From Liolophura sinensis (lineage: Eukaryota; Mollusca; Polyplacophora; Chitonida; Chitonidae), in contig NW_027018184.1 in assembly GCF_032854445.1 (NCBI RefSeq), forward strand, positions 1 through 63,151: DNA of 63,151 nucleotides. Reading direction: 5' to 3'. The notes under the pieces are model-generated. The model did not search any database, had not been told where the DNA came from, and worked only from the letters and a program-made list of their open reading frames with translations. The translations under genes were made by a program, and so were the position numbers. Of the stretch, positions 25,401-35,700 are shown one piece after another (the first letter of the stretch is position 1; every line of letters begins with the position of its first letter).

Positions 25401-27440
25401 TGTACAAATGGTGTGGTTTTTCTACACGTAGATAAAGACATTGAGATTGTCTTGGACTTAAAAGTAAGACAATTGCTGGGTGAGTTAAATGGGCTTAGCC
25501 CAAAGATTTGACGTCTTCTGGGCTACCGAAGGGCACATAACGTATAGTTAAAAGTTGAATATAGTAACGACCAGTCGCGATTGTGCATAGTACAGTGTAT
25601 CCGATTTCAATTAACAAAAACACCAGGCAAAAATGCAAAAGTGGAAAAACTGTTCCAGTGCTACTGGTAAGAGGCTAATCCGACGTATTTTGTCACGAGA
25701 AATCGAATGGTGCAAACCGCGTTGCTCTCCGACCAATACTTTTGGCTGTAGCGACAATTGAATGATCATTGATGTCATAGTCACGTGCCCAGCAACGGCT
25801 CTTACTCCATGGAAACCAGGGAAATTTGAAATTTTTTAACAGCTGCCGATGCCTGGCCCAATTCCGCATCTATTAGAACCTTATAGATGTGGTTCAGTGA
25901 TCAGTTGTACTTTTTACAGCAGACTGTATCTAGTACCTTGTGTTTTTTATGTACGAATGGTGTGGTTTTTCTACACGTAGATAAAGACATTGAGATTGTC
26001 TTGGACTTAGAAGTAAGACAATTGCTGGGTGAGTTAAATGGGCTTAGCCCAAAGATTTGACGTCTTCTGGGCTACCGAAGGGCACATAACGTATAGTTAA
26101 AAGTTGAATATAGTAACGACCAGTCGCGATTGTGCATAGTACAGTGTATCCGATTTCAATTAACAAAAAGACCAGGCAAAAATGCAAAAGTGGAAAAACT
26201 GCTCCAGTGCTGCTGGTAAGAGGCTAATCCGACGTATTTTGTCACGAGAAATCGAATGGTGCAAACCGCGTTGCTCTCCGACCAATACTTTTGGCTGTAG
26301 CGACAATTGAATGATCATTGATGTCATAGTCACGTGCCCAGCAACGGCTCTTACTCCATGGAAACCAGGGAAATTTGCAATTTTTTAAACAGCTGCCGAT
26401 GCCTGGCCCAATTCCGCATCTATTAGAACCTTATAGATGTGGTTCAGTGATCAGTTGTACTTTTTACAGCAGACTGTATCTAGTACATTGTGTTTTTTAT
26501 GTACGAATGGTGTGGTTTTTCTACACGTAGATAAAGACATTGAGATTGTCTTGGACTTAGAAGTAAGACAATTGCTGGGTGAGTTAAATGGGCTTAGCCC
26601 AAAGATTTGACGTCTTCTGGGCTACCGAAGGGCACATAACGTATAGTTAAAAGTTGAATATAGTAACGACCAGTCGCGATTGTGCATAGTACAGTGTATC
26701 CGATTTCAATTAACAAAAAGACCAGGCAAAAATGCAAAAGTGGAAAAACTGTTCCAGTGCTGCTGGTAAGAGGCTAATCCGACGTATTTTGTCACGAGAA
26801 ATCGAATGGTGCAAACCGCGTTGCTCTCCGACTAATACTTTTGGCTGTAGCGACAATTGAATGATCATTGATGTCCATAGTCACGTGCCCAGCAACGGCT
26901 CTTACTCCATGGAAACCAGGGAAATTTGCAATTTTCTAAACAGCTGCCGATGCCTGTGCCAATTCCGCATCTTTTAGAACCTTATTGATGTGGGTCAGTG
27001 ATCAGTTGTACTTTTTACAGCAGACTGTATCTAGTACCTTGTGTTTTTTATGTACAAATGGTGTGGTTTTTCTACACGTAGATAAAGACATTGAGATTGT
27101 CTTGGACTTAGAAGTAAGACAATTGCTGGGTGAGTTAAATGGGCTTAGCCCAAAGATTTGACGTCTTCTGGGCTACCGAAGGGCACATAACGTATAGTTA
27201 AAAGTTGAATATAGTAACGACCAGTCGCGATTGTGCATAGTACAGTGTATCCGATTTCAATTAACAAAAACACCAGGCAAAAATGCAAAAGTGGAAAAAC
27301 TGTTCCAGTGCTGCTGGTAAGAGGCTAATCCGACGTATTTTGTCACGAGAAATCGAATGGTGCAAACCGCGTTGCTCTAAGACCAATACTTTGGCTGTAG
27401 CGACAATTGAATGATCATTGATGTCATAGTCACGTGCCAG
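22410..27440 (+). repeat. Third indel-rich segment, milder
   Basis: Private indels include ACAGGCAGAC near 23166, TGCAAAGTGG near 23432, GGAAAAAACTG near 23991 and 25091, a seven-T run near 24293, GACAAATTGC near 24367, GATGTCCATAG near 26875, ATACTTTGGC near 27390 and GTGCCAGC near 27436. They disturb otherwise constant unit lengths (553 bp for the unit at 24195, 548 bp for that at 26949). Confidence 0.55.
22546..23094 (+). repeat. Chimeric monomer (switch between ~22730 and ~22870)
   Basis: The 5' part has TTAGAAG and GGGTGAG like the units at 17049 and 19248. The 3' part has AGACCAGAC, CGCATTGCTC and the TATGCAGTTTTTTAAC tail of the units at 18149 and 20348. The following unit has TTATAAATG, as expected after the latter. 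It contains a private base change, GATCCAG near 22900. Confidence 0.7.
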
Positions 27441-29145
27441 CAACGGCTCTTACTCCATGGAAACCAGGGAAATTTGCAATTTTTTAAACAGCTGCCGATG
27501 CCTGGCCCAATTCCGCATCTATTAGAACCTTATAGATGTGGTTCAGTGATCAGTTGTACTTTTTACAGCAGACTGTATCTAGTACATTGTGTTTTTTATG
27601 TACGAATGGTGTGGTTTTTCTACACGTAGATAAAGACATTGAGATTGTCTTGGACTTAGAAGTAAGACAATTGCTGGGTGAGTTAAATGGGCTTAGCCCA
27701 AAGATTTGACGTCTTCTGGGCTACCGAAGGGCACATAACGTATAGTTAAAAGTTGAATATAGTAACGACCAGTCGCGATTGTGCATAGTACAGTGTATCC
27801 GATTTCAATTAACAAAAAGACCAGGCAAAAATGCAAAAGTGGAAAAACTGTTCCAGTGCTGCTGGTAAGAGGCTAATCCGACGTATTTTGTCACGAGAAA
27901 TCGAATGGTGCAAACCGCGTTGCTCTCCGACTAATACTTTTGGCTGTAGCGACAATTGAATGATCATTGATGTCATAGTCACGTGCCCAGCAACGGCTCT
28001 TACTCCATGGAAACCAGGGAAATTTGCAATTTTCTAAACAGCTGCCGATGCCTGTGCCAATTCCGCATCTTTTAGAACCTTATTGATGTGGGTCAGTGAT
28101 CAGTTGTACTTTTTACAGCAGACTGTATCTAGTACCTTGTGTTTTTTATGTACAAATGGTGTGGTTTTTCTACACGTAGATAAAGACATTGAGATTGTCT
28201 TGGACTGAAAAGTAAGACAATTGCTGGATGAGTTAAATGGGCTTAGCCCAAAGATTTGACGTCTTCTGGGCTACCGAAGGGCACATAACGTATAGTTAAA
28301 AGTTGAATATAGTAACGACCAGTCGCGATTGTGCATAGTACAGTGTATCCGATTTCAATTAACAAAAAGACCAGACAAAAATGCAAAAGTGGAAAAACTG
28401 TTCCAGTGCTGCTGGTAAGAGGCTAATCCGACGTATTTTGTGACGAGAAATCGAATGGTGCAAACCGCATTCCTCTCCGACCAATACTTTTGGCTGTAGC
28501 GACAATTGAATGATCATTGATGTCATAGTCACGTGCCCAGCAACGGCTCTTACTCCATGGAAACCAGGGAAATATGCAGTTTTTTAACAGCTGCCGATGC
28601 CTGGCCCAATTCCGCATCTATTGGAACCTTATAAATGTGGTTCAGTGATCAGTTGTACTTTTTACAGCAGACAGTATCTAGTACATTGTGTTTTTTATGT
28701 ACGAATGGTGTGGTTTTTCTACACGTAGATAAAGACATTGAGATTGTCTTGGACTTAAAAGTAAGACAATTGCTGGGTGAGTTAAATGGGCTTAGCCCAA
28801 AGATTTGACGTCTTCTGGGCTACAGAAGGGCACATAACTTATAGTCAAAAGTTGAATATAGTAATGACCAGTCGCGATTGTACATAGTAGATTGTATCCG
28901 ATTTCAATTAACAAAAAGACCAGGCAAAAATGCAAAAGTAGAAAAACTGTTCCAGTGCTGCTGGTAAGAGGCTAATCCGACGTATTTTGTGACGAGAAAT
29001 CGAATGGTGCAAACCGCGTTGCTCTCCGACCAATAGTTTTGGCTGTAGTGACAATTGAATGATCATTGATGTCATAGTCACGTGCCCAGCAACGGCTCTT
29101 ACTCCATGGAAACCAGGGAAATTTGCCATTTTTTAAACAGCTGCC

Positions 29146-30794
29146 GATGCCTGGGCCAATTCCGCATCTTTTAGAACCTTATTGATGTGGTTCAGTGATC
29201 AGTTGTACTTTTTACAGCAGACTGTATCTAGTACATTGTGTTTTTTATGTACGAATGGTGTGGTTTTTCTACACGTAGATAAAGACATTGAGATATTGTC
29301 TTTGACTTAGAAGTAAGACAATTGCTGGGTGAGTTAAATGGGCTTAGCCCAAAGATTTGACGTCTTCTGGGCTACAGAAGGGCACATAACTTATAGTTAA
29401 AAGTTGAATATAGTAACGACCAGTCGCGATTGTGCATAGTACAGTGTATCCGATTTCAATTAACAAAAAGACCAGGCAAAAATGCAAAAGTGGAAAAACT
29501 GTTCCAGTGCTGCTGGTAAGAGGCTAATCCGACGTATTTTGTCACGAGAAATCGAATGGTGCAAACCGCGTTGCTCTCCGACCAATTCTTTGGTGGGAGC
29601 GACAATTGAATGATCATTGATGTCATAGTCACGTGACCAGCAACGGCTCTTACTCCATGGAAACCAGGGAAATTTGCAATTTTTTAAACAGCTGCCGATG
29701 CCTGGGCCAATTCCGCATCTTTTAGAACCTTATTGATGTGGGTCAGTGATCAGTTGTACTTTTTACAGCAGACTGTATCTAGTACCTTGTGTTTTTTATG
29801 TACAAATGGTGTGGTTTTTCTACACGTAGATAAAGACATTGAGATTGTCTTGGACTTAGAAGTAAGACAATTGCTGGGTGAGTTTAATGGGTTTAGCCCA
29901 AAGACTTGTCGTCTTCTGGGCTACCGAAGGGCACATAACTTATAGTCAAAAGTTGAATATAGTAATGACCAGTCGCGATTGCACATAGTACAGTGTAGCC
30001 GATTTCCATTAACAAAAAGACCAGGCAAAAATGCAAAGTGGAAAAACTGTTCCAGTGCTACTGGTAAGAGGCTAATCCGACGTATTTTGTCACGAGAAAT
30101 CGAATGGTGCAAACCGCGTTGCTCTCCGACCAATACTTTTGGCTGTAGCGACAATTGAATGATCATTGATGTCATAGTCACGTGCCCAGCAACGGCTCTT
30201 ACTCCATGGAAACCAGGGAAATATGCAATTTTTTAACAGCTGCCGATGCCTGGCCCAATTCCGCATCTATTAGAACCTTATTGATGTGGGTCAGTGATCA
30301 GTTGTACTTTTTACAGCAGACTGTATCTAGTACATTGTGTTTTTTATGTACGAATGGTGTGGTTTTTCTACACGTAGATAAAGACATTGAGATTGTCTTG
30401 GACTTAAAAGTAAGACAATTGCTGGATGAGTTAAATGGGCTTAGCCCAAAGATTTGACGTCTTCTGGGCTACCGAAGGGCACATAACGTATAGTTAAAAG
30501 TTCAATATAGTAACGACCAGTCGCGATTGTGCATAGTACAGTGTATCCGATTTCAATTAACAAAAAGACCAGGCAAAAATGCAAAAGTGGAAAAACTGTT
30601 CCAGTGCTGCTGGTAAGAGGCTAATCCGACGTATTTTGTCACGAGAAATCGAATGGTGCAAACCGCGTTGCTCTCCGACCAATACTTTTGGCTGTAGCGA
30701 CAATTGAATGATCATTGATGTCATAGTCACGTGCCCAGCAACGGCTCTTACTCCATGGAAACCAGGGAAATTTGCAATTTTTTAAACAGCTGCC
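29146..30794 (+). repeat. Three-monomer block, copy 1 of 3 (others 38493-40140 and 48935-50582)
   Basis: Three consecutive monomers share an otherwise unique haplotype in three places. The first has GTCTTTGAC, a TTATAGTTAAAAG form, TGGTGGGAGC and CACGTGACC. The second has TTTAATGGGTTTAG followed by GACTTGTCGTC, which removes the stop seen in most copies. The third has the GGCCCAATT head. Spacings are about 9347 and 10442 bp (17 and 19 monomers). Copy 1 has private changes (GATATTGTC near 29292, CCAATTCTTTGG near 29584), so it is the most diverged of the three. Confidence 0.8.
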
Positions 30795-32636
30795 GATGCC
30801 TGGGCCAATTCCGCATCTTTTAGAACCTTATTGATGTGGTTCAGTGATCAGTTGTACTTTTTACAGCAGACTGTATCTAGTACCTTGTGTTTTTTATGTA
30901 CAAATGGTGTGGTTTTTCTACACGTAGATAAAGACATTGAGATTGTCTTGGACTTAGAAGTAAGACAATTGCTGGGTGAGTTAAATGGGCTTAGCCCAAA
31001 GATTTGACGTCTTCTGGGCTACAGAAGGGCACATAACTTATAGTCAAAAGTTGAATATAGTAATGACCAGTCGCGATTGTACATAGTAGAATGTATCCGA
31101 TTTCAATTAACAAAAAGACCAGGCAAAAATGCAAAAGTGGAAAAACTGTTCCAGTGCTGCTGGTAAGAGGCTAATCCGACGTATTTTGTCACGAGAAATC
31201 GAATGGTGCAAACCGCGTTGCTCTCCGACCAATACTTTTGGCTGTAGCGACAATTGAATGATCATTGATGTCATAGTCACGTGCCCAGCAACGGCTCTTA
31301 CTCCATGGAAACCAGGGAAATTTGCAATTTTTTAAACAGCTGCCGATGCCTGGCCCGATTCCGCATCTTTTAGAACCTTATTGATGTGGGTCAGTGATCA
31401 GTTGTACTTTTTACAGCAGACTGTATCTAGTACCTTGTGTTTTTTATGTACAAATGGTGTGGTTTTTCTACACGTAGATAAAGACATTGAGATTGTCTTG
31501 GACTTAAAAGTAAGACAATTGCTGGATGAGTTAAATGGGCTTAGCCCAAAGATTTGACGTCTTCTGGGCTACCGAAGGGCACATAACGTATAGTTAAAAG
31601 TTGAATATAGTAACGACCAGTCGCGATTGTGCATAGTACAGTGTATCCGATTTCAATTAACAAAAAGACCAGGCAAAAATTTAATAGTGGAAAAACTGTT
31701 CCAGTGCTACTGTTAAGAGGCCAATCCGACGTATTTTGTCACGAGAAATCGAATGGTGCAAACCGCGTTGCTCTCCGACCAATACTTTTGGCTGTAGCGA
31801 CAATTGAATGATCATTGATGTCATAGTCACGTGCCCAGCAACGGCTCTTACTCCATGGAAACCAGGGAAATTTGCAATTTTTTAAACAGCTGCCGATGCC
31901 TGGGCCAATTCCGCATCCTTTAGAACCTTATTGATGTGGGTCAGTGATCAGTTGTACTTTTTACAGCAGACTGTATCTAGTACATTGTGTTTTTTATGTA
32001 CGAATGGTGTGGTTTTTCTACACGTAGATAAAGACATTGAGATTGTCTTGGACTTAAAAGTAAGACAATTGCTGGATGAGTTAAATGGGCTTAGCCCAAA
32101 GATTTGACGTCTTCTGGGCTACCGAAGGGCACATAACGTATAGTTAAAAGTTGAATATAGTAACGACCAGTCGCGATTGTGCATAGTACAGTGTATCCGA
32201 TTTCAATTAACAAAAAGACCAGGCAAAAATGCAAAAGTGGAAAAACTGTTCCAGTGCTGCTGGTAAGAGGCTAATCCGACGTATTTTGTCACGAGAAATC
32301 GAATGGTGCAAACCGCGTTGCTCTCCGACCAATACTTTTGGCTGTAGCGACAATTGAATGATCATTGATGTCATAGTCACGTGCCCAGCAACGGCTCTTA
32401 CTCCATGGAAACCAGGGAAATTTGCAATTTTTTAAACAGCTGCCGATGCCTGGGCCAATTCCGCATCTTTTAGAACCTTATTGATGTGGGTCAGTGATCA
32501 GTTGTACTTTTTACAGCAGACTGTATCTAGTACCTTGTGTTTTTTATGTACAAATGGTGTGGTTTTTCTACACGTAGATAAAGACATTGAGATTGTCTTG
32601 GACTTAAAAGTAAGACAATTGCTGGATGAGTTAAAT

Positions 32637-32647
32637 GGGCTTAGCCC
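32637..32647. other. Odd palindrome GGGCTTAGCCC, one per monomer (reference copy)
   Basis: Five-base arms GGGCT and AGCCC flank a single T at offset 193-203. It is present in nearly all units; changes are GGGTTTAGCCC (29891, 39236, 49678 and once near 19440) and GGGCTTAGCCT (near 54071, 57370, 60125, 61220). The arms are too close to form a normal hairpin in one strand, but the site could bind a dimeric protein. No known factor is proposed. Confidence 0.3.
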
Positions 32648-32761
32648 AAAGATTTGACGTCTTCTGGGCTACCGAAGGGCACATAACGTATAGTTAAAAG
32701 TTGAATATAGTAACGACCAGTCGCGATTGTGCATAGTACAGTGTATCCGATTTCAATTAAC

Positions 32762-32795
32762 AAAAAGACCAGGCAAAAATGCAAAAGTGGAAAAA
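32762..32795. other. Cluster of four A-tracts (possible DNA bend), reference monomer
   Basis: Runs of A at offsets 318-322, 331-335, 339-342 and 347-351 are spaced 13, 7.5 and 8.5 bp centre to centre, near one helical turn. Phased A-tracts are known to curve DNA and are frequent in satellite monomers. The cluster is present in nearly all units with small changes, such as AGTAGAAAAAC, GCAAATGTGG or ATTTAATAGTGG. Confidence 0.4.
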
Positions 32796-35700
32796 CTGTT
32801 CCAGTGCTGCTGGTAAGAGGCTAATCCGACGTATTTTGTCACGAGAAATCGAATGGTGCAAACCGCGTTGCTCTCCGACCAATACTTTTGGCTGTAGCGA
32901 CAATTGAATGATCATTGATGTCATAGTCACGTGCCCAGCAACGGCTCTTACTCCATGGAAACCAGGGAAATTTGCAATTTTTTAAACAGCTGCCGATGCC
33001 TGGGCCAATTCCGCATCTTTTAGAACCTTATTGATGTGGGTCAGTGATCAGTTGTACTTTTTACAGCAGACTGTATCTAGTACCTTGTGTTTTTTATGTA
33101 CAAATGGTGTGGTTTTTCTACACGTAGATAAGGACATTGAGATTGTCTTGGACTTAAAAGTAAAACAATTGCTGGATGAGTTAAATGGGCTTAGCCCAAA
33201 GATTTGACGTCTTCTGGGCTACCGAAGGGCACATAACGTATAGTTAAAAGTTGAATATAGTAACGACCAGTCGCGATTGTGCATAGTACAGTGTATCCGA
33301 TTTCAATTAACAAAAAGACCAGGCAAAAATGCAAAAGTGGAAAAACTGTTTCATTGCTGCTGGTAAGAGGCTAATCCGACGTATTTTGTCACGAGAAATC
33401 GAATGGTGCAAACCGCGTTGCTCTCCGACCAATACTTTTGGCTGTAGCGACAATTGAATGATTATTGATGTCATAGTCACGTGCCCAGCAACGGCTCTTA
33501 CTCCATGGAAACCAGGGAAATTTGCAATTTTTTAAACAGCTGCCGATGCCTGGGCCAATTCCGCATCTTTTAGAACCTTATTGATGTGGTTCAGTGATCA
33601 GTTGTACTTTTTACAGCAGACTGTATCTAGTACCTTGTGTTTTTTATGTACAAATGGTGTGGTTTTTCTACACGTAGATAAAGACATTGAGATTGTCTTG
33701 GACTTAGAAGTAAGACAATTGCTGGGTGAGTTAAATGGGCTTAGCCCAAAGATTTGACGTCTTCTGGGCTACCGAAGGGCACATAACTTATAGTCAAAAG
33801 TTGAATATAGTAATGACCAGTCGCGATTGTACATAGTAGAATGTATCCGATTTCAATTAACAAAAAGACCAGGCAAAAATGCAAAAGTGGAAAAACTGTT
33901 CCAGTGCTGCTGGTAAGAGACTAATCCGACGTATTTTGTGACGAGAAATCGAATGGTGCAAACCGCGTTGCTCTCCGACCAATACTTTTGGCTGTAGCGA
34001 CAATTGAATGATCATTGATGTCATAGTCACGTGCCCAGCAACGGCTCTTACTCCATGGAAACCAGGGAAATTTGCAATTTTTTAAACAGCTGCCGATGCC
34101 TGGCCCGATTCCGCATCTTTTAGAACCTTATTGATGTAGGTCAGTGATCAGTTGTACTTTTTACAGCAGACTGTATCTAGTACCTTGTGTTTTTTATGTA
34201 CAAATGGTGTGGTTTTTCTACACGTAGATAAAGACATTGAGATTGTCTTGGACTTAAAAGTAAGACAATTGCTGGATGAGTTAAATGGGCTTAGCCCAAA
34301 GATTTGACGTCTTCTGGGCTACCAAAGGGCACATAACGTATAGTTAAAAGTTGAATATAGTAACGACCAGTCGCGATTGTGCATAGTACAGTGTATCCGA
34401 TTTCAATTAACAAAAAGACCAGGCAAAAATGCAAAAGTGGAAAAACTGTTCCAGTGCTGCTGGTAAGAGGCTAATCCGACGTATTTTGTCACGAGAAATC
34501 GAATGGTGCAAACCGCGTTGCTCTCCGACCAATACTTTTGGCTGTAGCGACAATTGAATGATCATTGATGTCATAGTCACGTGCCCAGCAACGGCTCTTA
34601 CTCCATGGAAACCAGGGAAATTTGCAATTTTTTAAACAGCTGCCGATGCCTGGGCCAATTCCGCATCCTTTAGAACCTTATTGATGTGGGTCAGTGATCA
34701 GTTGTACTTTTTACAGCAGACTGTATCTAGTACATTTTGTTTTTTATGTACAAATGGTGTGGTTTTTCTACACGTAGATAAAGACATTGAGATTGTCTTG
34801 GACTTAAAAGTAAGACAATTGCTGGATGAGTTAAATGGGCTTAGCCCAAAGATTTGACGTCTTCTGGGCTACCGAAGGGCTTATAACTTATAGTCAAAAG
34901 TTGAATATAATAATGACCAGTCGCAATTGTACATAGTACAGTGTAGCCGATTTCCATTAACAAAAAGACCAGGCAATAATGCAAAGTGAAAAAACTGTTC
35001 CAGTGCTACTGGTAAGAAGCTAATCCGACGTATTTTGTCACGAGAAATCGAATGGTGCAAACCGCGTTGCTCTCCGACCAATACTTTTGGCTGTAGCGAC
35101 AATTGAATGATCATTGATGTCATAGTCACGTGCCCAGCAACGGCTCTTACTCCATGGAAACCAGGGAAATTTGCAATTTTTTAAACAGCTGCCGATGCCT
35201 GGGCCAATTCCGCATCCTTTAGAACCTTATTGATGTGGGTCAGTGATCAGTTGTACTTTTTACAGCAGACTGTATCTAGTACATTTTGTTTTTTATGTAC
35301 GAATGGTGTGGTTTTTCTACACGTAGATAAAGACATTGAGATTGTCTTGGACTTAAAAGTAAGACAATTGCTGGATGAGTTAAATGGGCTTAGCCCAAAG
35401 ATTTGACGTCTTCTGGGCTACCGAAGGGCACATAACGTATAGTTAAAAGTTGAATATAGTAACGACCAGTCGCGATTGTGCATAGTACAGTGTATCCGAT
35501 TTCAATTAACAAAAAGACCAGGCAAAAATGCAAAAGTGGAAAAACTGTTCCAGTGCTGCTGGTAAGAGACTAATCCGACGTATTTTGTCACGAGAAATCG
35601 AATGGTGCAAACCGCGTTGCTCTCCGACCAATACTTTTGGCTGTAGCGACAATTGAATGATCATTGATGTCATAGTCACGTGACCAGCAACGGCTCTTAC

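Larger units (their letters stand above)
15401..29145 (+). repeat. Domain II of the array (25 monomers)
   Basis: Monomer starts: 15401, 15950, 16500, 17049, 17599, 18149, 18699, 19248, 19798, 20348, 20898, 21448, 21997, 22546, 23095, 23645, 24195, 24748, 25299, 25848, 26398, 26949, 27497, 28047, 28596. Markers concentrated here are the GATGCCTGTGCC head, TTATAAATG, GGACTGAAAAG, AACACCAGG, CAGACAGTATC and a GAAATTTTTTAACAG tail. The core is a four-monomer higher-order repeat, later shuffled by exchanges of two or four monomers. Many units are 549 bp because the tail type with AACAG lacks one A. From about 22.4 kb extra single-base indels appear. Confidence 0.8.
15561..29294 (+). repeat. 1.1-kb block repeated at the two borders of domain II (15561-16648 and 28207-29294)
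   Basis: The two segments share an offset of 12646 bp (23 monomers) and rare states: CATTCCTCTCC, CTATTGGAACC, CAGACAGTATC, the CATAGTAGATTG form, CCAATAGTTTTGG and TTTGCCATTTT. One difference is visible (CCAGGC near 15729, CCAGAC in the other copy). Divergence begins at 16649/29295, where the right copy reads GATATTGTCTTTGAC. A related, less complete version lies in the unit starting at 24195. The two copies bracket the four-monomer repeats of domain II. Confidence 0.8.
32513..32816 (+). other. Splice-acceptor-like and donor-like motifs, reference monomer
   Basis: TACTTTTTACAG followed by CAG ends at offset 72 (32516) and resembles a 3' splice site with its pyrimidine run. CTGGTAAGAGG at offset 366-376 has a strong GTAAGA 5' splice-site core at 32813-32818. 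The pair would frame a 296-nt exon-like segment. The AG and GT are kept in nearly all units, including variants TTTTTGCAG (7765, 11065) and CTAGTAAG. The segment has stop codons in the frames I checked, and such motifs arise by chance at this length. Confidence 0.15.
32445..32994 (+). repeat. Reference monomer, 550 bp (domain III common type)
   Basis: I use this unit as reference because it carries the commonest state at most variable sites and no obvious indel. By hand count it is 41.3% GC with 20 CpG dinucleotides. Map by offset from its first base: T-tracts at 64-68, 96-101, 119-123 and 534-539; odd palindrome at 193-203; GACGTC at 212-217; A-tract cluster at 318-351; GTAAGA at 369-374; near-palindrome around TGATCA at 461-474; CACGTG at 484-489; CCATGG at 509-514; CAGCTG at 543-548. 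The main variable sites lie at offsets about 9-18 (GGGCCAATT, GGCCCAATT, GGCCCGATT, GGGCCATTT), 23-26, 45-50, 89-92, 144, 163-166, 177-179 and 225-250. I see no convincing internal subrepeat. The length is close to three nucleosome repeats, which is only a numerical remark. Confidence 0.9.

Noticed and set aside
32951-32965. RFX X-box-like sequence around CCATGGAAAC
   Set aside because: Only one half-site (CATGGAAAC) fits; the other side reads TTACTC and not GTTGC. Too weak to annotate.
32445-32994. Internal ~183-bp subrepeats (monomer as an old trimer)
   Set aside because: Comparing offsets 0, 183 and 367 by eye shows no consistent similarity. A formal self-alignment could still detect a very diverged trimer.
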